NCBI GenBank assembly: GCA_015680905.1
Contig: CM027379.1
Location: 96,833,001 to 96,897,000, forward strand
Source: Coptis chinensis
Taxonomy: Eukaryota > Streptophyta > Magnoliopsida > Ranunculales > Ranunculaceae
Length of the DNA: 64,000 bases
Direction of reading: 5' to 3'
The position numbers and the translations under genes were made by a program. How positions within the stretch are numbered: the first letter of the stretch is position 1; the number at the start of each line of letters is the position of its first letter. Shown piece after piece: positions 38,063 through 50,161 of the stretch. The notes below the pieces were generated by a model. It was not told the origin of the DNA. It did no database searches and saw only the letters and a program-made list of their open reading frames with translations.

Positions 38063-38151
38063 GGATCTTAGTGGATTCGAACCACCATCTCTTGGGATAT
38101 GTATGCGCCGCATTTTGATCCCAAGCACTTTGCCGTTTAAGCTAAAGATCC
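38063..38151 (-). tRNA. tRNA-like sequence with consensus A and B boxes
   Basis: On the minus strand, 89 bases start GGATCTT and end AAGATCC, a perfect 7-bp acceptor stem. TAGCTTAAACGG fits the Pol III A box, and GGTTCGAATCC fits the B box inside a perfect GTGG/CCAC T-arm. A TTGGGAT/ATCCCAA stem stands where the anticodon arm should be. Its 19-base loop contains ATGC-GGC-GCAT, as if an intron or extra hairpin were present; with a standard loop the anticodon could read CAA. The body does not match a plant tRNA that I know, and no T-run terminator follows. It could be a diverged or organelle-derived tRNA, a tRNA pseudogene, or a SINE head. Confidence 0.42.
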
Positions 38152-39003
38152 ATTTAGAAATCATTGTTTAAATCACATGTCCAATTCCAAGAACATTAGG
38201 GTGAATTGTATCAAGTAGAAGCACACGCATATGGGCTGCTATGAACAAGCTTTTCAGAGAATTTTAGAAGACCTAGCAACAACATTTCCCACTCATTCGT
38301 TGGAAGGTTAAAGCAAACAAACTTTTAAATTAATTATGTATTGTTAATAGAAAGGAAATTCAAGTAGCAGTAGCTACAACAAATTCTCTATGAGCAACAT
38401 CGTTAACAAATATAAGAGTAAGAAATCAAAGAGTATCATTAAACCACACCAAGATGTAAACAGATTTTCCTTTTGAATATGAAATTGTTCAGGTGTGGTC
38501 GCATAACTCCCATAAACAAGCATCAAAACAATTTATAGCATAAATTCATTACATGTATACCGAAACCTCAATCAGTGATTCTTTTTATTAACAATTCCTA
38601 AATTCATAGACCCTAACTTACAAATTCAAATTTATTCACAAATTAAACCAAATTATTTGTATGTGAAGTACTAGCTAAAGATCGAAATTAACTCACATAT
38701 TAAACCAAATTAATTGTACCTGGACTACTAACAAAGATCAATGAGGAGCAACAAGGGTAGGAGCAGAACAATAGAAACCAACAATAGAAAAGGTAGAAAG
38801 TAACATCAACTAGGTTGGTAACGCAGAGAGAGGCGCGAAACTACTTGATAAAGAGGTTCCTCTTTCCGTCGGCATTTCCTTTGCTGGAGAGAGAGAGCGC
38901 GAATTATTTGGTTTCCTTTGGCTGGAGAGAAAAGACGAACAAACCAGTTTTATTTCCTAAAAAATAAAACGGCCTATTTCCATATATATATCTTTATTAT
39001 TTT
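38152..39003. other. Non-coding DNA next to the right TIR of the FAR1-type MULE
   Basis: No coding gene is seen. A purine-rich GAGAGAGAGAGCGCG tract near 38885 mirrors the CTCTCTCTC tract near 33795 at the other end, so both subterminal regions carry a similar promoter-like stretch. Confidence 0.45.
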
Positions 39004-39132
39004 TTGTTTTAGAAAAGAAAATTAAAATGAGAGTTTTATTAGAAATTGATTGCTGGACACGTGGGGTAATATGGGCGCTGGTGAATTCCACCAGCAAAAA
39101 TGCTGGTGAACAAATTCGGACTCTAATTTTCT

Positions 39133-39613
39133 TCCCTTTTACCTAGAGTTGTATATATTTGCGATTTTATTCTGTTTAACATTGCATTCCTTATATATTT
39201 GCGTCAAGAAAACTATAATGTTTTCGACCATTGTGTTGGCGCTTGCTATTAATCTTCATTTTCTCTCATAAAATGTCATACAAGAGACCACACATCGACC
39301 CTAAACACTAAAGGTTAAGTACTTAAGTGATGTTAGTATTAAAAGCTCTCGAGCACATCAGCCAGCTCAGCACTGTCTTCGTGATTATGTTTTTCTAGTT
39401 GTTAGCTAGGGCTATCCTTGAAAAAGTAATATGTTGGACAACATCGTATCTGAGATCTCGTGAGTTTGGCGATAACTTCAGATTGTCGATGCTGAAACTT
39501 GGCACGGCAGATGCCTTAAAACTTTCTCGGCATTTCTTTCTTTTGAGAACAATACTGATATGCCAGATTGCCAGTCGAATGTGGTATCGAAATTCCGTAT
39601 TAAAAATACGATA
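39133..39613. other. Spacer between two MULEs
   Basis: Short unique-looking DNA separates the target duplications of the two elements. The open frames on both strands lack recognisable domains. Confidence 0.5.
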
Positions 39614-39622
39614 AATAAACAT

Positions 39623-40410
39623 GGGTAATTTCCCAATTAGTAACCCATAATGTTAATGTGTTCCCAAGTAGTAACCCACTTCTAATTTTGACTTTTCAAT
39701 GCGGCTTTTGACAATTTTGCCCTTCAAATAAAAACAAAACACTTTTCTCTCTCCTTTTACAATCTCTCATCTCTTACACTTTTCTCTCTCCTTGTCCCCA
39801 TGATGTTGACGTATTTGAGTTTGTTTTTAACAAAACAGTACTCTCTCTCCTCTTACACTTTTCTCTCTCCTCTTACACTCAATCATTGATTTTTGAGTGT
39901 TTTTTTTTTTATTTATTAACTAATTAAAATGACTAAAAATATAATAGATAAAAATAAATAATAAATAATAAAACAATAAATTTAACACAATCCATCTTCA
40001 TTCATATAACAAAATTCATATTCCTTGCAAAATAATAAAAGTTACCTCATAATAAAATTAACAAAATATATATTCCATTAAAATGATAAAATTTATATTC
40101 TTTTCAAATTTATTACATCAATCCAACAAAATCGAAATTCTAAGTCATGAAGTAGTTTCATCAGTAGATGGGATAATTATTAGTCAATGTACAACGCACA
40201 TCAGTAAAGTTGCTGATATACAATGCACATGAGTTTGTCAGTCCCTCACTTATAAGATGAAAATAGACAGATGAATTTGGCGGGAAAACTATTAAGCGGG
40301 AATAATTGAGCGGGAAAACTGTTAGCGAGAAAACAAATAACAGTAGTAAAGTTGCTGATATACAGTGCATGTGAGTTTGTCAGTCTCTCACTTGTAGGAC
40401 AATGATGTCA
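39623..40410. repeat. Left TIR arm of the MULE
   Basis: It is mirrored by 60350-61134. It contains CTTTTCTCTCTCC repeats, an AT-rich middle and two copies of a GAGTTTGTCAGTCYCTCACTT block (40230-40250 and 40372-40394), each matched in the right arm. Confidence 0.9.
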
Positions 40411-40571
40411 TCATAAACCCAAACCCACTGTTTTTTTCCTCTTAATGGCGTCAACTTCTTCCTATATGTATCCATCATCGTTTCCTTTGTGTACCAATGC
40501 ATGCAAAAGTCATATGCACATATTTTACCATCATCGATTGCCTTCATAGCATGGCTACAAGGAAGACCAAG

Positions 40572-41715
40572 CTACTGAAAGAAACTGTAAGTGCAAGTCT
40601 TCTCTAAAAGGTCTACGGTGTCAGTACGTTCCACTGATTGCACAGAATAAACGTGCTCACTTGCCCTTACCACTGTGAAAGGTCTACTCGTATATCTCGA
40701 CGAGATGAGCACATCCTCGCCTGATTTGGTCAGTTTTGTCTTCAACTTTGACGCCATCACCCGGTAGTCATAGAAATGTTTCATTATGTTCAACCTGATA
40801 CCATTGACAAAATGAGATGTCACTTGCATAGCTCTCTCTGGAAGTATCATCTTATTCCAGCTCTATGTGATTTGTGTAACAAATGCCATGCCTTCTCCTT
40901 TTAGCAAAAGCACAACACCACGACTCTTTTGGAATCTTAACAATCTTTGCATAACATTTGTTGTCGCAACAATACATTTGGCTCATTAGTCTTACAAATT
41001 CTGCCTGTTCGTAAGCTTCAGCTGCTCTTTTCACCTTCCCTTTTGTCTATTGCTTAGTCACACAATTTGAAATGTGTTGTGCACAAAAGCAATGAACCAC
41101 ATTAGGAAGTATTTTAGGCACGACCTGAAGAATGCTTGCATGCCTATCAGAGAGAAGAATAAAGTTTAGCTTAGTCCCAACAACAAGGTCTCTCAACTTT
41201 TCCAGAAACCAATCCCAGTGGTCATAGTTTTCCTTCGGGACTATAGCAAATGCAATTGGAAGCACGTGGCTATCACCATCCGCCGCGATAGCAGTTAGTA
41301 TGACTGACTTGTACCTACCTGTCATGAAAGTGCCATCAATCATAATCCATGGACGAAGATATCTTTTGTAAGCTCGGACAATGACGCCGTAGCTAACAAA
41401 CAAACGTTCAAACTTGTGGTCATGGGCGGACGACGTTAATAGCTCGGTGAAACAATCTGAATGCACTCTTTTAAGTTCTTTACAATAATTTGGCAACATT
41501 TGGTACGACTCCCTGAAGCATTCCCTTATCTGCAAGCAAAAAAGGCAAACGAACATAGGTTAGTAGTTGCTATTGTTACGTTCATCACTTGATGATATAG
41601 CTAAGGCTGTTACCTTCTGTATGTTTCGGAGCCATATCAATATTGTCCCTAAGTTTCGATTTCACAACTTCTGAAACCCATTTTGCAATTGCTTGATGTT
41701 GTGAACATATTCCTT
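40572..41715 (-). CDS. MURA-like MULE transposase, partial and broken
   Basis: In coding order, an upstream exon piece (about 41715-41613) encodes KWVSEVVKSKLRDNIDMAPK. A short GT-AG intron (41612-41530 region) follows. The main exon encodes the MULE transposase domain: WIMIDGTFMTGRYKSVILTA with the first Asp, ILLSDRHASI with the second Asp, then VHCFCAQHISNCV. A TAG stop at about 41049-41047 interrupts it; the frame continues with AEFVRLMSQM, shifts near 40855, and ends in a segment with NGIRLNIMKHFYDYRV and the SWIM-type YSVQSVERTDTVDLLEKTCT (only Cys of CTCR-type pattern partly kept). The N-terminal part beyond 41715 is missing or replaced by the repeats at 41740-42790. Not functional as read. 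Confidence 0.85.
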
Positions 41716-41739
41716 AGTATGTAGCTCGCTCACAGTTTA

Positions 41740-42790
41740 ACAAATTACAACGTAGAGAAACTTAAAAATAAAATAAAATAAGAATAATAAGAATAATAAA
41801 ATTAACTGAGTTCAGTTCCAAAACCATAAAAAGTTCTTGACATATGTTTTAAAAGTAACTACGGATACATACAATAGATCCAAGAGATACTTGACCCAAA
41901 TTGTACTTAAGAACCACGAGTTCAACATTCAACCAATATCACTGATTACAGGTAAATAAATTACAACTTAGAGAAACTTAATAAAAAAGAATAATAACAA
42001 AATAATCATAGATATCACTATTTTAGTACCTAAAATATTAAAAGTTACTGACAGATGCTTTGAAAGTAACTACCTAAATATGTACATTAGATCCAAGAGA
42101 TACTTAGCACAAAATGTACTAAAAGAAACACGAGTTCTGCCTTTAACCAATATCATCGATCATAGGTCAATAAATTACAACTTAGAGAAACTTACTTGAA
42201 AAATATAAATGGCTGATAGATGTTTCAAAAGTAACTACTAAATATGTGCATTATATCTAAGAGATACTTAGCTCAAAATGTACTAAAAAAACACAAGTTC
42301 AGCATTCAACCAATATCATCAATCACAAATCAATAAATTAAAATTTGTAGAAACTTAATTGAAAAAAAATATAAAATAAAATAATCACCACCATTTTAGT
42401 ATCCAAAATAATAAAAGTTGTTGAAAGATATTTCGAAAGTAACTACTAAATATGTGCACTAAATCAAAAAAAGATACATACCCATTGACCTAAAATGTAC
42501 TAAAAACACGAGTTCAACATTCAACCATTATCATTTAGAGAAACTTAATAAAAAAGAAAAATAATATAAAATAAAATAATAATCACCATTTCAATACCCA
42601 AAATCATAAAAGTTCTTTGAGATAGTTCTTTGAGATATGTTTCAAAAGTAACTATCATATATATACATAAGGTCCAAAATATACTTAGCCCAAAATGTAC
42701 TTAAATAACACGAGTTCAACATTCAACTAGTATTTTCTATATGTGACAAATATATTTATCGGTTTATAACTTCGATCACAAATTAATAAA
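41740..42790. repeat. Degenerate tandem array, unit about 160-215 bp
   Basis: A block containing CAAGAGATACTTAGCNCAAAATGTACT, ACACGAGTTCAACATTCAACC and ATAAATTACAACTTAGAGAAAC recurs about five times, with the first block near 41884, 42099, 42261, 42470 and 42670. It lies between the MULE transposase and the CACTA insertion. Confidence 0.85.
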
Positions 42791-43084
42791 TTAAAACTTC
42801 GAGGAGATATTTATGCTAAAAAAACAAGCATTTTAAAAATGTATATATTTGGTATGTAAGAAATAATATTTATAAGTGACAAACAGATTCGTCATTATGT
42901 AGCTGATATATTGTTTGAAAGTAACTACCAAATTCGTACATTATAGGCAAGAAATTTTTTACACAAAATGTATTGAAAAAAAACACAAGTTCGTTTTTTT
43001 TTTTCAGGTTCTTCTAAAACACCTGCTCCACAATCAAATATCCAACACTCATTGTCAATCACTACACCATAACTGCTATTTTGT

Positions 43085-43175
43085 AACAGGACAAATTTTC
43101 AATAAGTAACGGAAATAACTGTTACTCATTAAGTAACGGATATAATAATATCCGTTACTTATGACCGCAAGTGTT
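43085..43175. repeat. Left subterminal repeats of the CACTA element
   Basis: AAGTAACGGA, CTGTTACTCATTAAGTAACG, GGATATAATAATATCCGTTACTT and GTGTTACTTA lie within 90 bases of the end. These are candidate binding sites for the TNPA-type protein, by analogy with En/Spm. Confidence 0.8.
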
Positions 43176-43179
43176 ACTT

Positions 43180-44774
43180 AAAACCTTGAATTATAATATA
43201 ATAATATTTTCACATTTTTTTTGGATATGCTAACACTTATATCCGTGAGAAAAGTAGAAAATTAGGCAACAAAATTAAAATAATTTGAAAAAGAAAAAAA
43301 AAACCGGAAGTGGACCAATATTTGGTCACGCGCGCTTGGCTTTCATTCTTTCCCCCCCTTTTTTATTTCGGCTAACACTTAATTAGCCAATTCTAATTTC
43401 GCCGTTTTTAAGTTAGGAAGGAAACAAAAGAAAAAACTCTCTTAAGAACCCTAATCTTGTGAAACGGTCTTGCGATTTCTTTCTCTACTTCTCCAACTTT
43501 CTACAACCCCAGGTTAGTGAGTTGACTCTCTCGATTCCGATTCGTCAAATCAATTTTTACCATATTGTTTTTTTTTATCGATTGAAAAATCAATTTTTTC
43601 TTTCTCTCTCTCATTCTCCTGGTTTAATTATTTGTAGAATTCCAGTGGACTATTAGTAACGAAGTGGACTGATCAAAAGTGGAAGTTCAAAATTCGGTAA
43701 GCTTCCAATCGGTGCTCACTCTACTTTTTAGTCTACCTTGTTTAATGAATCTAGATATAGTTGTTGAATAATGTTTTAGCTGGTTTGGGTACTGGGGCTT
43801 TTTATTAAGTTGCGTCGGGTCCTAGAACTGCGGTTGTTACAAGTGTTATTGGTGGTTTGGTCGCTAGTCTTTATTCTTCTTTGGGAAACATCTTTGTTAA
43901 AAGATATGTTCCTATTTGATTATGACAATTTTCATGCTGTTGTTAGAGAGGGGTAAATTGGGGGTTTAATCGATGGTTTATGTTTTTGTTTTTAGAATAA
44001 ATTACATGTTTTGTTCTGTTACATTTTATGATGATGGTAACTCTATGTTACACAAACAATTTATGGTATTGTACTCAATGTATTGAGTTACACATTGTCA
44101 AGTGCTGAAATTTAAAATCTTTTGGAATCTTAAGTCTTGGATGTTATCTTAGATATAGTTGTTGAAGTAGTTTTCTTTCTCCGGTTTTTTTTTTTCTCGA
44201 TGTCTTTGTTGAGAAAAGATATATCATTATTGTGCACACTTGAATATTTAGTTTGGTTGAATTTACTGTATTATGCGAGTTTATATTTTGCAATCGATGA
44301 TAAAATAAGAGGTTGCTACTGGATTCTAACAATGCTTGTATAATTTGCACATCCTATGAACGACTAGTGATATGTTAGGCGACATTGTTTCAAAAGTAAG
44401 GTTAAATCATATCGAAAATAGACAAAGATTAAATTGGATTATATAGGTTTGAGTATGGAGCTCATTTCAGTATGGGGGTTAATGAACTAGTAATTATGCA
44501 TGATTAGAATCATAACTTCCAGATCATTTATGCATTGGTTTTATCTTGCGAGCTGCGTAGTATTTAAACGTGTTTGTATTTAGCGCACGTGTTGGACTTA
44601 TTGGACTCATTGGACTTATTGGTTTTATTTGGTTTTTATTTTATGTATATAAAGTTTCTGTTATTTATATTTATGATGCCGTTTGTTTCTTGTTTTTTGG
44701 TTGTACTTGGATAGCTAGTTGTGCGTTATTTATCTTTGATCATTATTTCCCTTGGTGTCTAAATATAGTATAGA
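43180..44774 (+). other. Presumed promoter and leader of the CACTA transposase gene
   Basis: No coding frame is recognised. A pyrimidine-rich stretch at 43470-43620 and possible leader introns fit a promoter and 5' leader. A short GGACTTATT/GGACTCATT tandem is seen near 44593. Confidence 0.4.
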
Positions 44775-47700
44775 ATGTCAGAACCAATAGATAAAGAATG
44801 GATGAGTGAAAATGAAAGAGGCGGCGTAGTCTATTCATTGGGAGTTGAGGTTTTTCTTAAATTTGCAGAGTGGAAGTTGGGCGGGAAGAAGTGTCCTTGC
44901 CCGTGCAAGAAGTGTCGGAATAGGTATTGGTTGATGTATAAAGAGGTTGGATACCATTTAATCTCAAAAGGTATAGAGAAGTCCTATCGTATATGGACTT
45001 TACATGGTGAGGACTTATCTAACGCTGCTGTTCATCCTCCATTGGTTGCAAATATTGGAGAAAAAACCTCGGATGATGATGGGTTTGAGATGGGGGACAC
45101 TGAGGAAGAAACCATTGGGGACGTTGGGATTGGGATGAGAAACTTTGTCGACTCTGCTTTTGGATTACATGGTGATGCGGTGGCAGGTGATGACAGTTTG
45201 GGAATTGAATTTGATGAGCCTTATGTTCCTGAACCAGACTTAGGAAAGAGGTATTACGATTATAAGAAAAAGGCAACTGAAAAATTGTATCCTACATGTG
45301 AAGGTCCTGAGACAACTCTCTCAGCACTTGTAGAACTTCATAATGTAAAGAAAGAATTTGGTTGGTCTGGAACTGGTATGACAGTACTCTTATCCTTGTT
45401 GAGGCGATGGTTGCCTAAAGGTAACACCCTCCCTGAGAAGTATCCGGTAATGAAGGAGATGTTGAAAGACTTAGGGATGAAGGCTACGTGCATTCATACA
45501 TGTGAGAACAATTGTATCTTATATTGGAAGACGAACAAAGATTTTGAGAATGTCCCGAAAGTGCCAAGCACCAAGGTTTAAAGTTAAGGAGGGAGTAAAG
45601 GGAAGAAGAATTCCAAGGAGCCTAACAAGGTAATGAGACATTTTCCTTTAATTCCAAGACTCAAAGCGGTTGTATACTATACCATGGATAGCGCATGAGA
45701 TGACATGGCATGCACGAGCAGAGACTTCTGCGGCTTATATGCGTCATCCAATTGATTCAGGTCAGTGGAAAATTTGTAAAGAAAAGTGGCCAAACTTTGC
45801 TAATGAGCAGCGCAATGTTTGGCTTGCAATTGCAACCGATGGGTTTAATCCACGTGGCATTCAATCTACTAGTTATAGTTGTTGGCCTGTTATCACTGTG
45901 CCTTACAATCTCCCCCCTTCTATGTGCATGAAAGCAGAGTTTCAGATGTTGTCTTTACTTATACCCGGTCCAAAGGCACCAAAAGGAGACATAGATGTTT
46001 TTCTTGAACCATTGTACGATGAGTTGAAAGAGTTGTGGAAAGGAGTGTCGGCTTATGACATGAACAAAAGAGAAAACTTCACTTTGAAGGCTATGCTAAT
46101 GTGGGGTATCCATGATTTGCTGCGATATGGAAACTTAGCGGCTGCGTAATACATGGTTACAAAGCTTGTCCTGTTTGTGGTGACAATACTCCTTCCATAT
46201 ATTTGAAGTCTAGTAGGAAAAATGTATACTTAGATTACCGTATATTTCTTAAAGGCAATCACCCGTTCAGAACGGCAAGTACTTTTGGGGCTAGTGGGTA
46301 GCAAGAAAGAAGAGCGTAGAAATCCTCCTCAACGATTAAATGGCGATGTACTTTTGCAAACACCGAAGTTATGTGAAGTATAAACCCGGTCGAGAAACGG
46401 AAGAGAGGTGGTCAAATTGTGGTTGATGACAATGAAGGTAATGAAGTTACATCGGCCTGGTATAGAAAGTCCATATTGTTTTTCCTTGTTTACTGGATCT
46501 ATCACAAAGTTCGTCATGTTATTGATGTGATGCACATTGAAAAGAATGTTGTAGAGCACATACTAGACACGATCCTTAATAAGAAAGACAAATCGAAAGA
46601 TACAGTCTAGGCACGAGAGGATATGAGGGAACTTGGCATACACCGGGATCAGTGGATGCAAACTGACCATGCAAGTGGGAAACAAGTTAAACCTACAGCA
46701 CCGTTCTTCCTAGATAAAGCAGAGAAGATGGATTTCCTTAAAACTTTGAAAACTTTGAGGCTCCCTTCGGGTTTTTCATCTAACCGAGTAACATTGTCGG
46801 TCTTGATCCACTGGTTTGCTTGTAATGAAGTCACACGACTATCATGTGATTATGCAATATCTTTTGCCCCGTGCTACTTCAACATGCTTTTCCAACTCAT
46901 CGATTTGCGGAAAGCTCTTCATCGATAAGCTTATTTTTTAACCTTTTGTGTTCGAAAAGTTGTAATTCGAAAAAAATCCAAGATGCAAAGTACATGGTTG
47001 TAGAGGCGTTGTGCGTCTTTGGAAAAGTACTTTCCACCATCATTTTTGATATTAGCATTCACCTTGTTGTGCATCTAGTGATGAGGCATTGATGTGTGGA
47101 CCACTCAAAATCGTTGGATGTATCTGTTTGAACGGTAAATAATCCTTCTTTCAATCCCAATTCTTTTTTCCTTGCTTTTAAATAAAATTAATAAATACAT
47201 TCATGGGTTTATCACTTAATTAGGTCAATGAAGGAGTGCAAAGATATACCCAGTAACAAACGATTTGTTGAAGGATCGATTGCAGAGTCGTATCTTGTCT
47301 CGAGATGCATTAGGTATGCAATGGAGTACATTCCAAATTCACAGCCCAAGAATCACAAAACCAATGGTCAAGTGTTTCTAGATGAAAATGATGAATATAG
47401 CGATGAGGGTTCTGTGCTTGAAGGTAAAGATGTGATTTTGTCGAAGGAGAAATTTGTACAAATCCGTAGATGGCTACTTTTCCGTTTGGAAGTTGATGGA
47501 CTTGATGATCACTACAGGTGTTAGTTTTTGGCATGGATGTTTACTTCCCTATTAATAAATTCACACATATATACTAACTTATTTGAATAAATTGTAGTGA
47601 GTATCGTGAGTCTTTGCAATCTAGTTCCCGAGGCAGCAGAAAAGGGATAACAAAGACAGAAGTAGAGATACAAACAGATTTTATCGATTGGTTATATAAT

Positions 47701-48380
47701 AAGGTATTTGTTAATTAGGATAGTAAGTTATGTTTTTATGTTATTTTTACTTTTTGAATTGTGGTATATTTTCTTTATAGTTGTTGGAGAATGGCGACAC
47801 TTCATCTGAATTGTGGTTCTTTGCTAGAGGGCCATTGTTCAAAGCTAAAACTTTTCGAAAGTATCGCATCAATGGTTATGTATTTTCTACTAAGTCTCAC
47901 GATGAAACCGTTCTTACGCAAGACTGTGGTGTTTGCATGAGTGCAATTACTACATTTACATCAAGTAGGAAAGATAAAAATCCTATTGATGCGTCTGCTA
48001 AGTGGTATGGAGTCATCAAACAGATACTAGAGGTGAATTACACAAATTTCAAGGAAGTGGTGTTTTATTGTGATTGGGTTAGGGTGGAAGATAAGACCAA
48101 TGGATGTAAGTTATGCCTAGACTCTAACTTGGTGGTGGTAAATTTTAATCGGCTCAAGAGTTCCGACAAAATGTTAGATGAGCCAGCCATTTGTGCCAAA
48201 GAAGCAAATCAAGTATTCTATTCGAGGGATTTGAAATATCCTGATTGGTGGGTGGTCATACATTCACCAAGGCGAATGACTAACGAAGTGGACAAGCTAG
48301 AAGCACCAGAACCAGAAGACTTCCAATCTACTCTTGCAGAGCAACCTCATTTGAGATCACTGCTAGAACCACGTCGTTGA
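44775..48380 (+). CDS. CACTA transposase, TNP2 type with associated domains, degenerate
   Basis: The first open part (44775-45581) starts with a Transposase-associated domain: FLKFAEWKLGGKKCPCPCKK, CRNRYWLMYKEVGYHLISKG. TNP2 follows: VMRHFPLIPRLKRLY, EMTWHA, YMRHPIDSGQWK, LAIATDGFNPRG, MLSLLIPGPKAPKGDIDVFL. After a one-base shift near 46130 it goes on with HGYKACPVCGDNT, then VIDVMHIEKNVVEHIL, MGIHRDQW-like and LRLPSGFSSN blocks. A DUF4218-type part (KIQDAKYMVVEALC, FDISIHLVVHLV) and RFVEGSIAESYLVSRCIRYA follow. A DUF4216-type segment ends it (WYGVIKQILEVNY, FYCDWVRVEDKTNGCK). At least four frame breaks and stops occur, so this copy cannot make a whole enzyme. Order and content match the plant CACTA family. 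Confidence 0.88.
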
Positions 48381-48623
48381 TTGTAGTGTGCAATAATTTT
48401 GAAAATATGTTCAAATGCCTACCTTCCTTTTTTTATGATCATCTTAAGATTTTCTAGTAGTTTGGAAAATTAATTTTGGATATTATGGTTAATTTGATAG
48501 TGCATATTCTTTTATTTCTTTTAGTTCTTTTTGAATAATTGGTTATGTCATATTTTAAGTGTTATGAAATCGTTAATAATTTGTTTTCAAATGTTGTTGG
48601 AAATTGTTAGGCTATTTTTAAAT

Positions 48624-50161
48624 AATGGAATCAGGTACAACCGCGACACCGCATTGCATCGAGATACCTCTTCTCCCACAGGTCAATGTACTTCTCAGTC
48701 ATCCAAGAAGACACAATTAATGGGTCCCTCCGGGAAAATGCTTGTTGAGTTATGGCCTAATGGCCAAATTGTTGGACAAAATGCAAGCAAGTTCAAAACT
48801 GCAATAGGGAACCAAGTGAGGCTTAATATCCCTATCAATACCAAGGATTGGAGACTAGTGGATGGTGGCTTTAAGGATGCAATTTGGAAAGCCTTGACGG
48901 TAATTATTTTTATTTATTTATTTAATGTGTTAATTAAATAATCAACTTTACCATTAAGCTAAGCTATGTCTTAATATATTGTTTCTTATCAACTGTACTC
49001 ATGATAGGAGGAATTCGAATTTAATGTCGAAAACTTTGAAGCTCGTCCGTTGGTCGAGACAAATTATTCTCAAAAACTTAGGACACAGAAAGCGACATAC
49101 AGGGCAAAGTTTTTGGAGAAAGCTGAAAGCATTGAAGCAGCTAAGGAAAACTGCCCACCTGCTATTAATCCTACTCTTTGGGTAGATTTTGTCGACTATG
49201 AGCTTCAGACTAAAGTAAAAGAAAGGAATGCGAAAAATGCGGCAAATAGGGCCATGAATACTATTGGTAGTACTAATGGTAGGAGAACCTTCTCCCAAAG
49301 GCATAACGATTTGGTACGTATCATTTTTTAAATTATTAACCCTTTTGATTATGTATATAGATATGAATACTATTGTCGTCCTTTTTGAAGCACTATTACT
49401 AAGCATTGATTATTTGCCTGTAGCAACAACAAAACCCTCAAGCAAAAATAACTCGAGTTGATGATTGGCTTAAGGGTCGTGAACGCAGTGATGGAACAGT
49501 TTTGGAAAGTGCTCGGGAAAAATATGTGAGTAGAAGTTTTACTGCTTCTATTTTGTAACTTCAGTTTTTGATTGCTACCGGGTATATTTTGGGCTATTTG
49601 ATTGCTTTTAAAAAAAAAAACAAATAAATGCAGGATCAAGTGAAAGCAGTTAAAGAAAGAAGACTAGCATCCGGAGAGACTGACATGGGAGACATCGACT
49701 CCGATGCATTGAATGAAGTACTTGGCAAGGATAAGAAGAACCGTGTTCGTGGAGTTGGTTCTAATGTTTCTAGGAAGCAGCTACAACATGCTGCTGTCGC
49801 AAGCGCTTTACTCAACCAAATGGCTGCTACATCAGTTGCAAAGGTTGAGGCCGATGTGGCTACATTTAAATCAAAGGTCGAGACAGACATGTCTAAGGTC
49901 AAATCAATGCTCAAGGTCAGTTTTTTCTTGGCAATTACGGTTAATGGTTAGAGTTAGTAATATGTGAACCACACTTTAAAATTATCATGTCTTCATCTAT
50001 ACCCGCGATAGGTTCTCCTTCAACAACAACTAGGCAATACTACGACGGGCAATAATGTGATAGCCAATGCCAAAGCACATATGGGTGTGACTACACCCTT
50101 AACTGAAGTTGGTTCAAGTTCCGCTCAACGCCATTCTCCAAAGCAACCCCTCGGAACTTGA
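48624..50161 (+). CDS. TNPA-like protein with Transposase_24 domain
   Basis: Exons joined by plausible GT-AG introns encode, in order, a short leader (MESGTTATPHCIEIPLLPQ), GPSGKMLVELWPNGQIVGQN, TKDWRLVDGGFKDAIWKALT, then FNVENFEARPLVETNYSQ, KENCPPAINPTLWVDFVDYE, NAANRAMNTIGSTNGRRTFS, VDDWLKGRERSDGTVLESAR and a C-terminal Ala/Lys/Asp-rich part likely to form a coiled coil (ALLNQMAATSVAKVEADVAT). The stop is at 50159-50161. This is the layout of the plant Transposase_24 (Ptta/En/Spm) family, the second protein of CACTA elements, thought to bind subterminal repeats. Unlike TNP2 I see no clear break, so it may still be expressible. The exact start and first splice are uncertain. Confidence 0.8.

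Larger units (their letters stand above)
33595..39132 (+). mobile_element. FAR1-type MULE, complete, with 9-bp target duplication
   Basis: Element 33604-39123 starts GAGTCCGAATTTGTTCACCA and ends in its inverted copy. The inverted repeats stay similar for about 80-100 bp (both include ACCAGCATTTTTGCT and CACCAGCGCCCATA). TAATTTTCT is present exactly at 33595-33603 and 39124-39132. The element is 5,520 bp and has one plus-strand FAR1/FHY3-like transposase gene (33913-36792), a 2.3-kb non-coding right part, and a tRNA-like sequence at 38063-38151. Confidence 0.95.
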
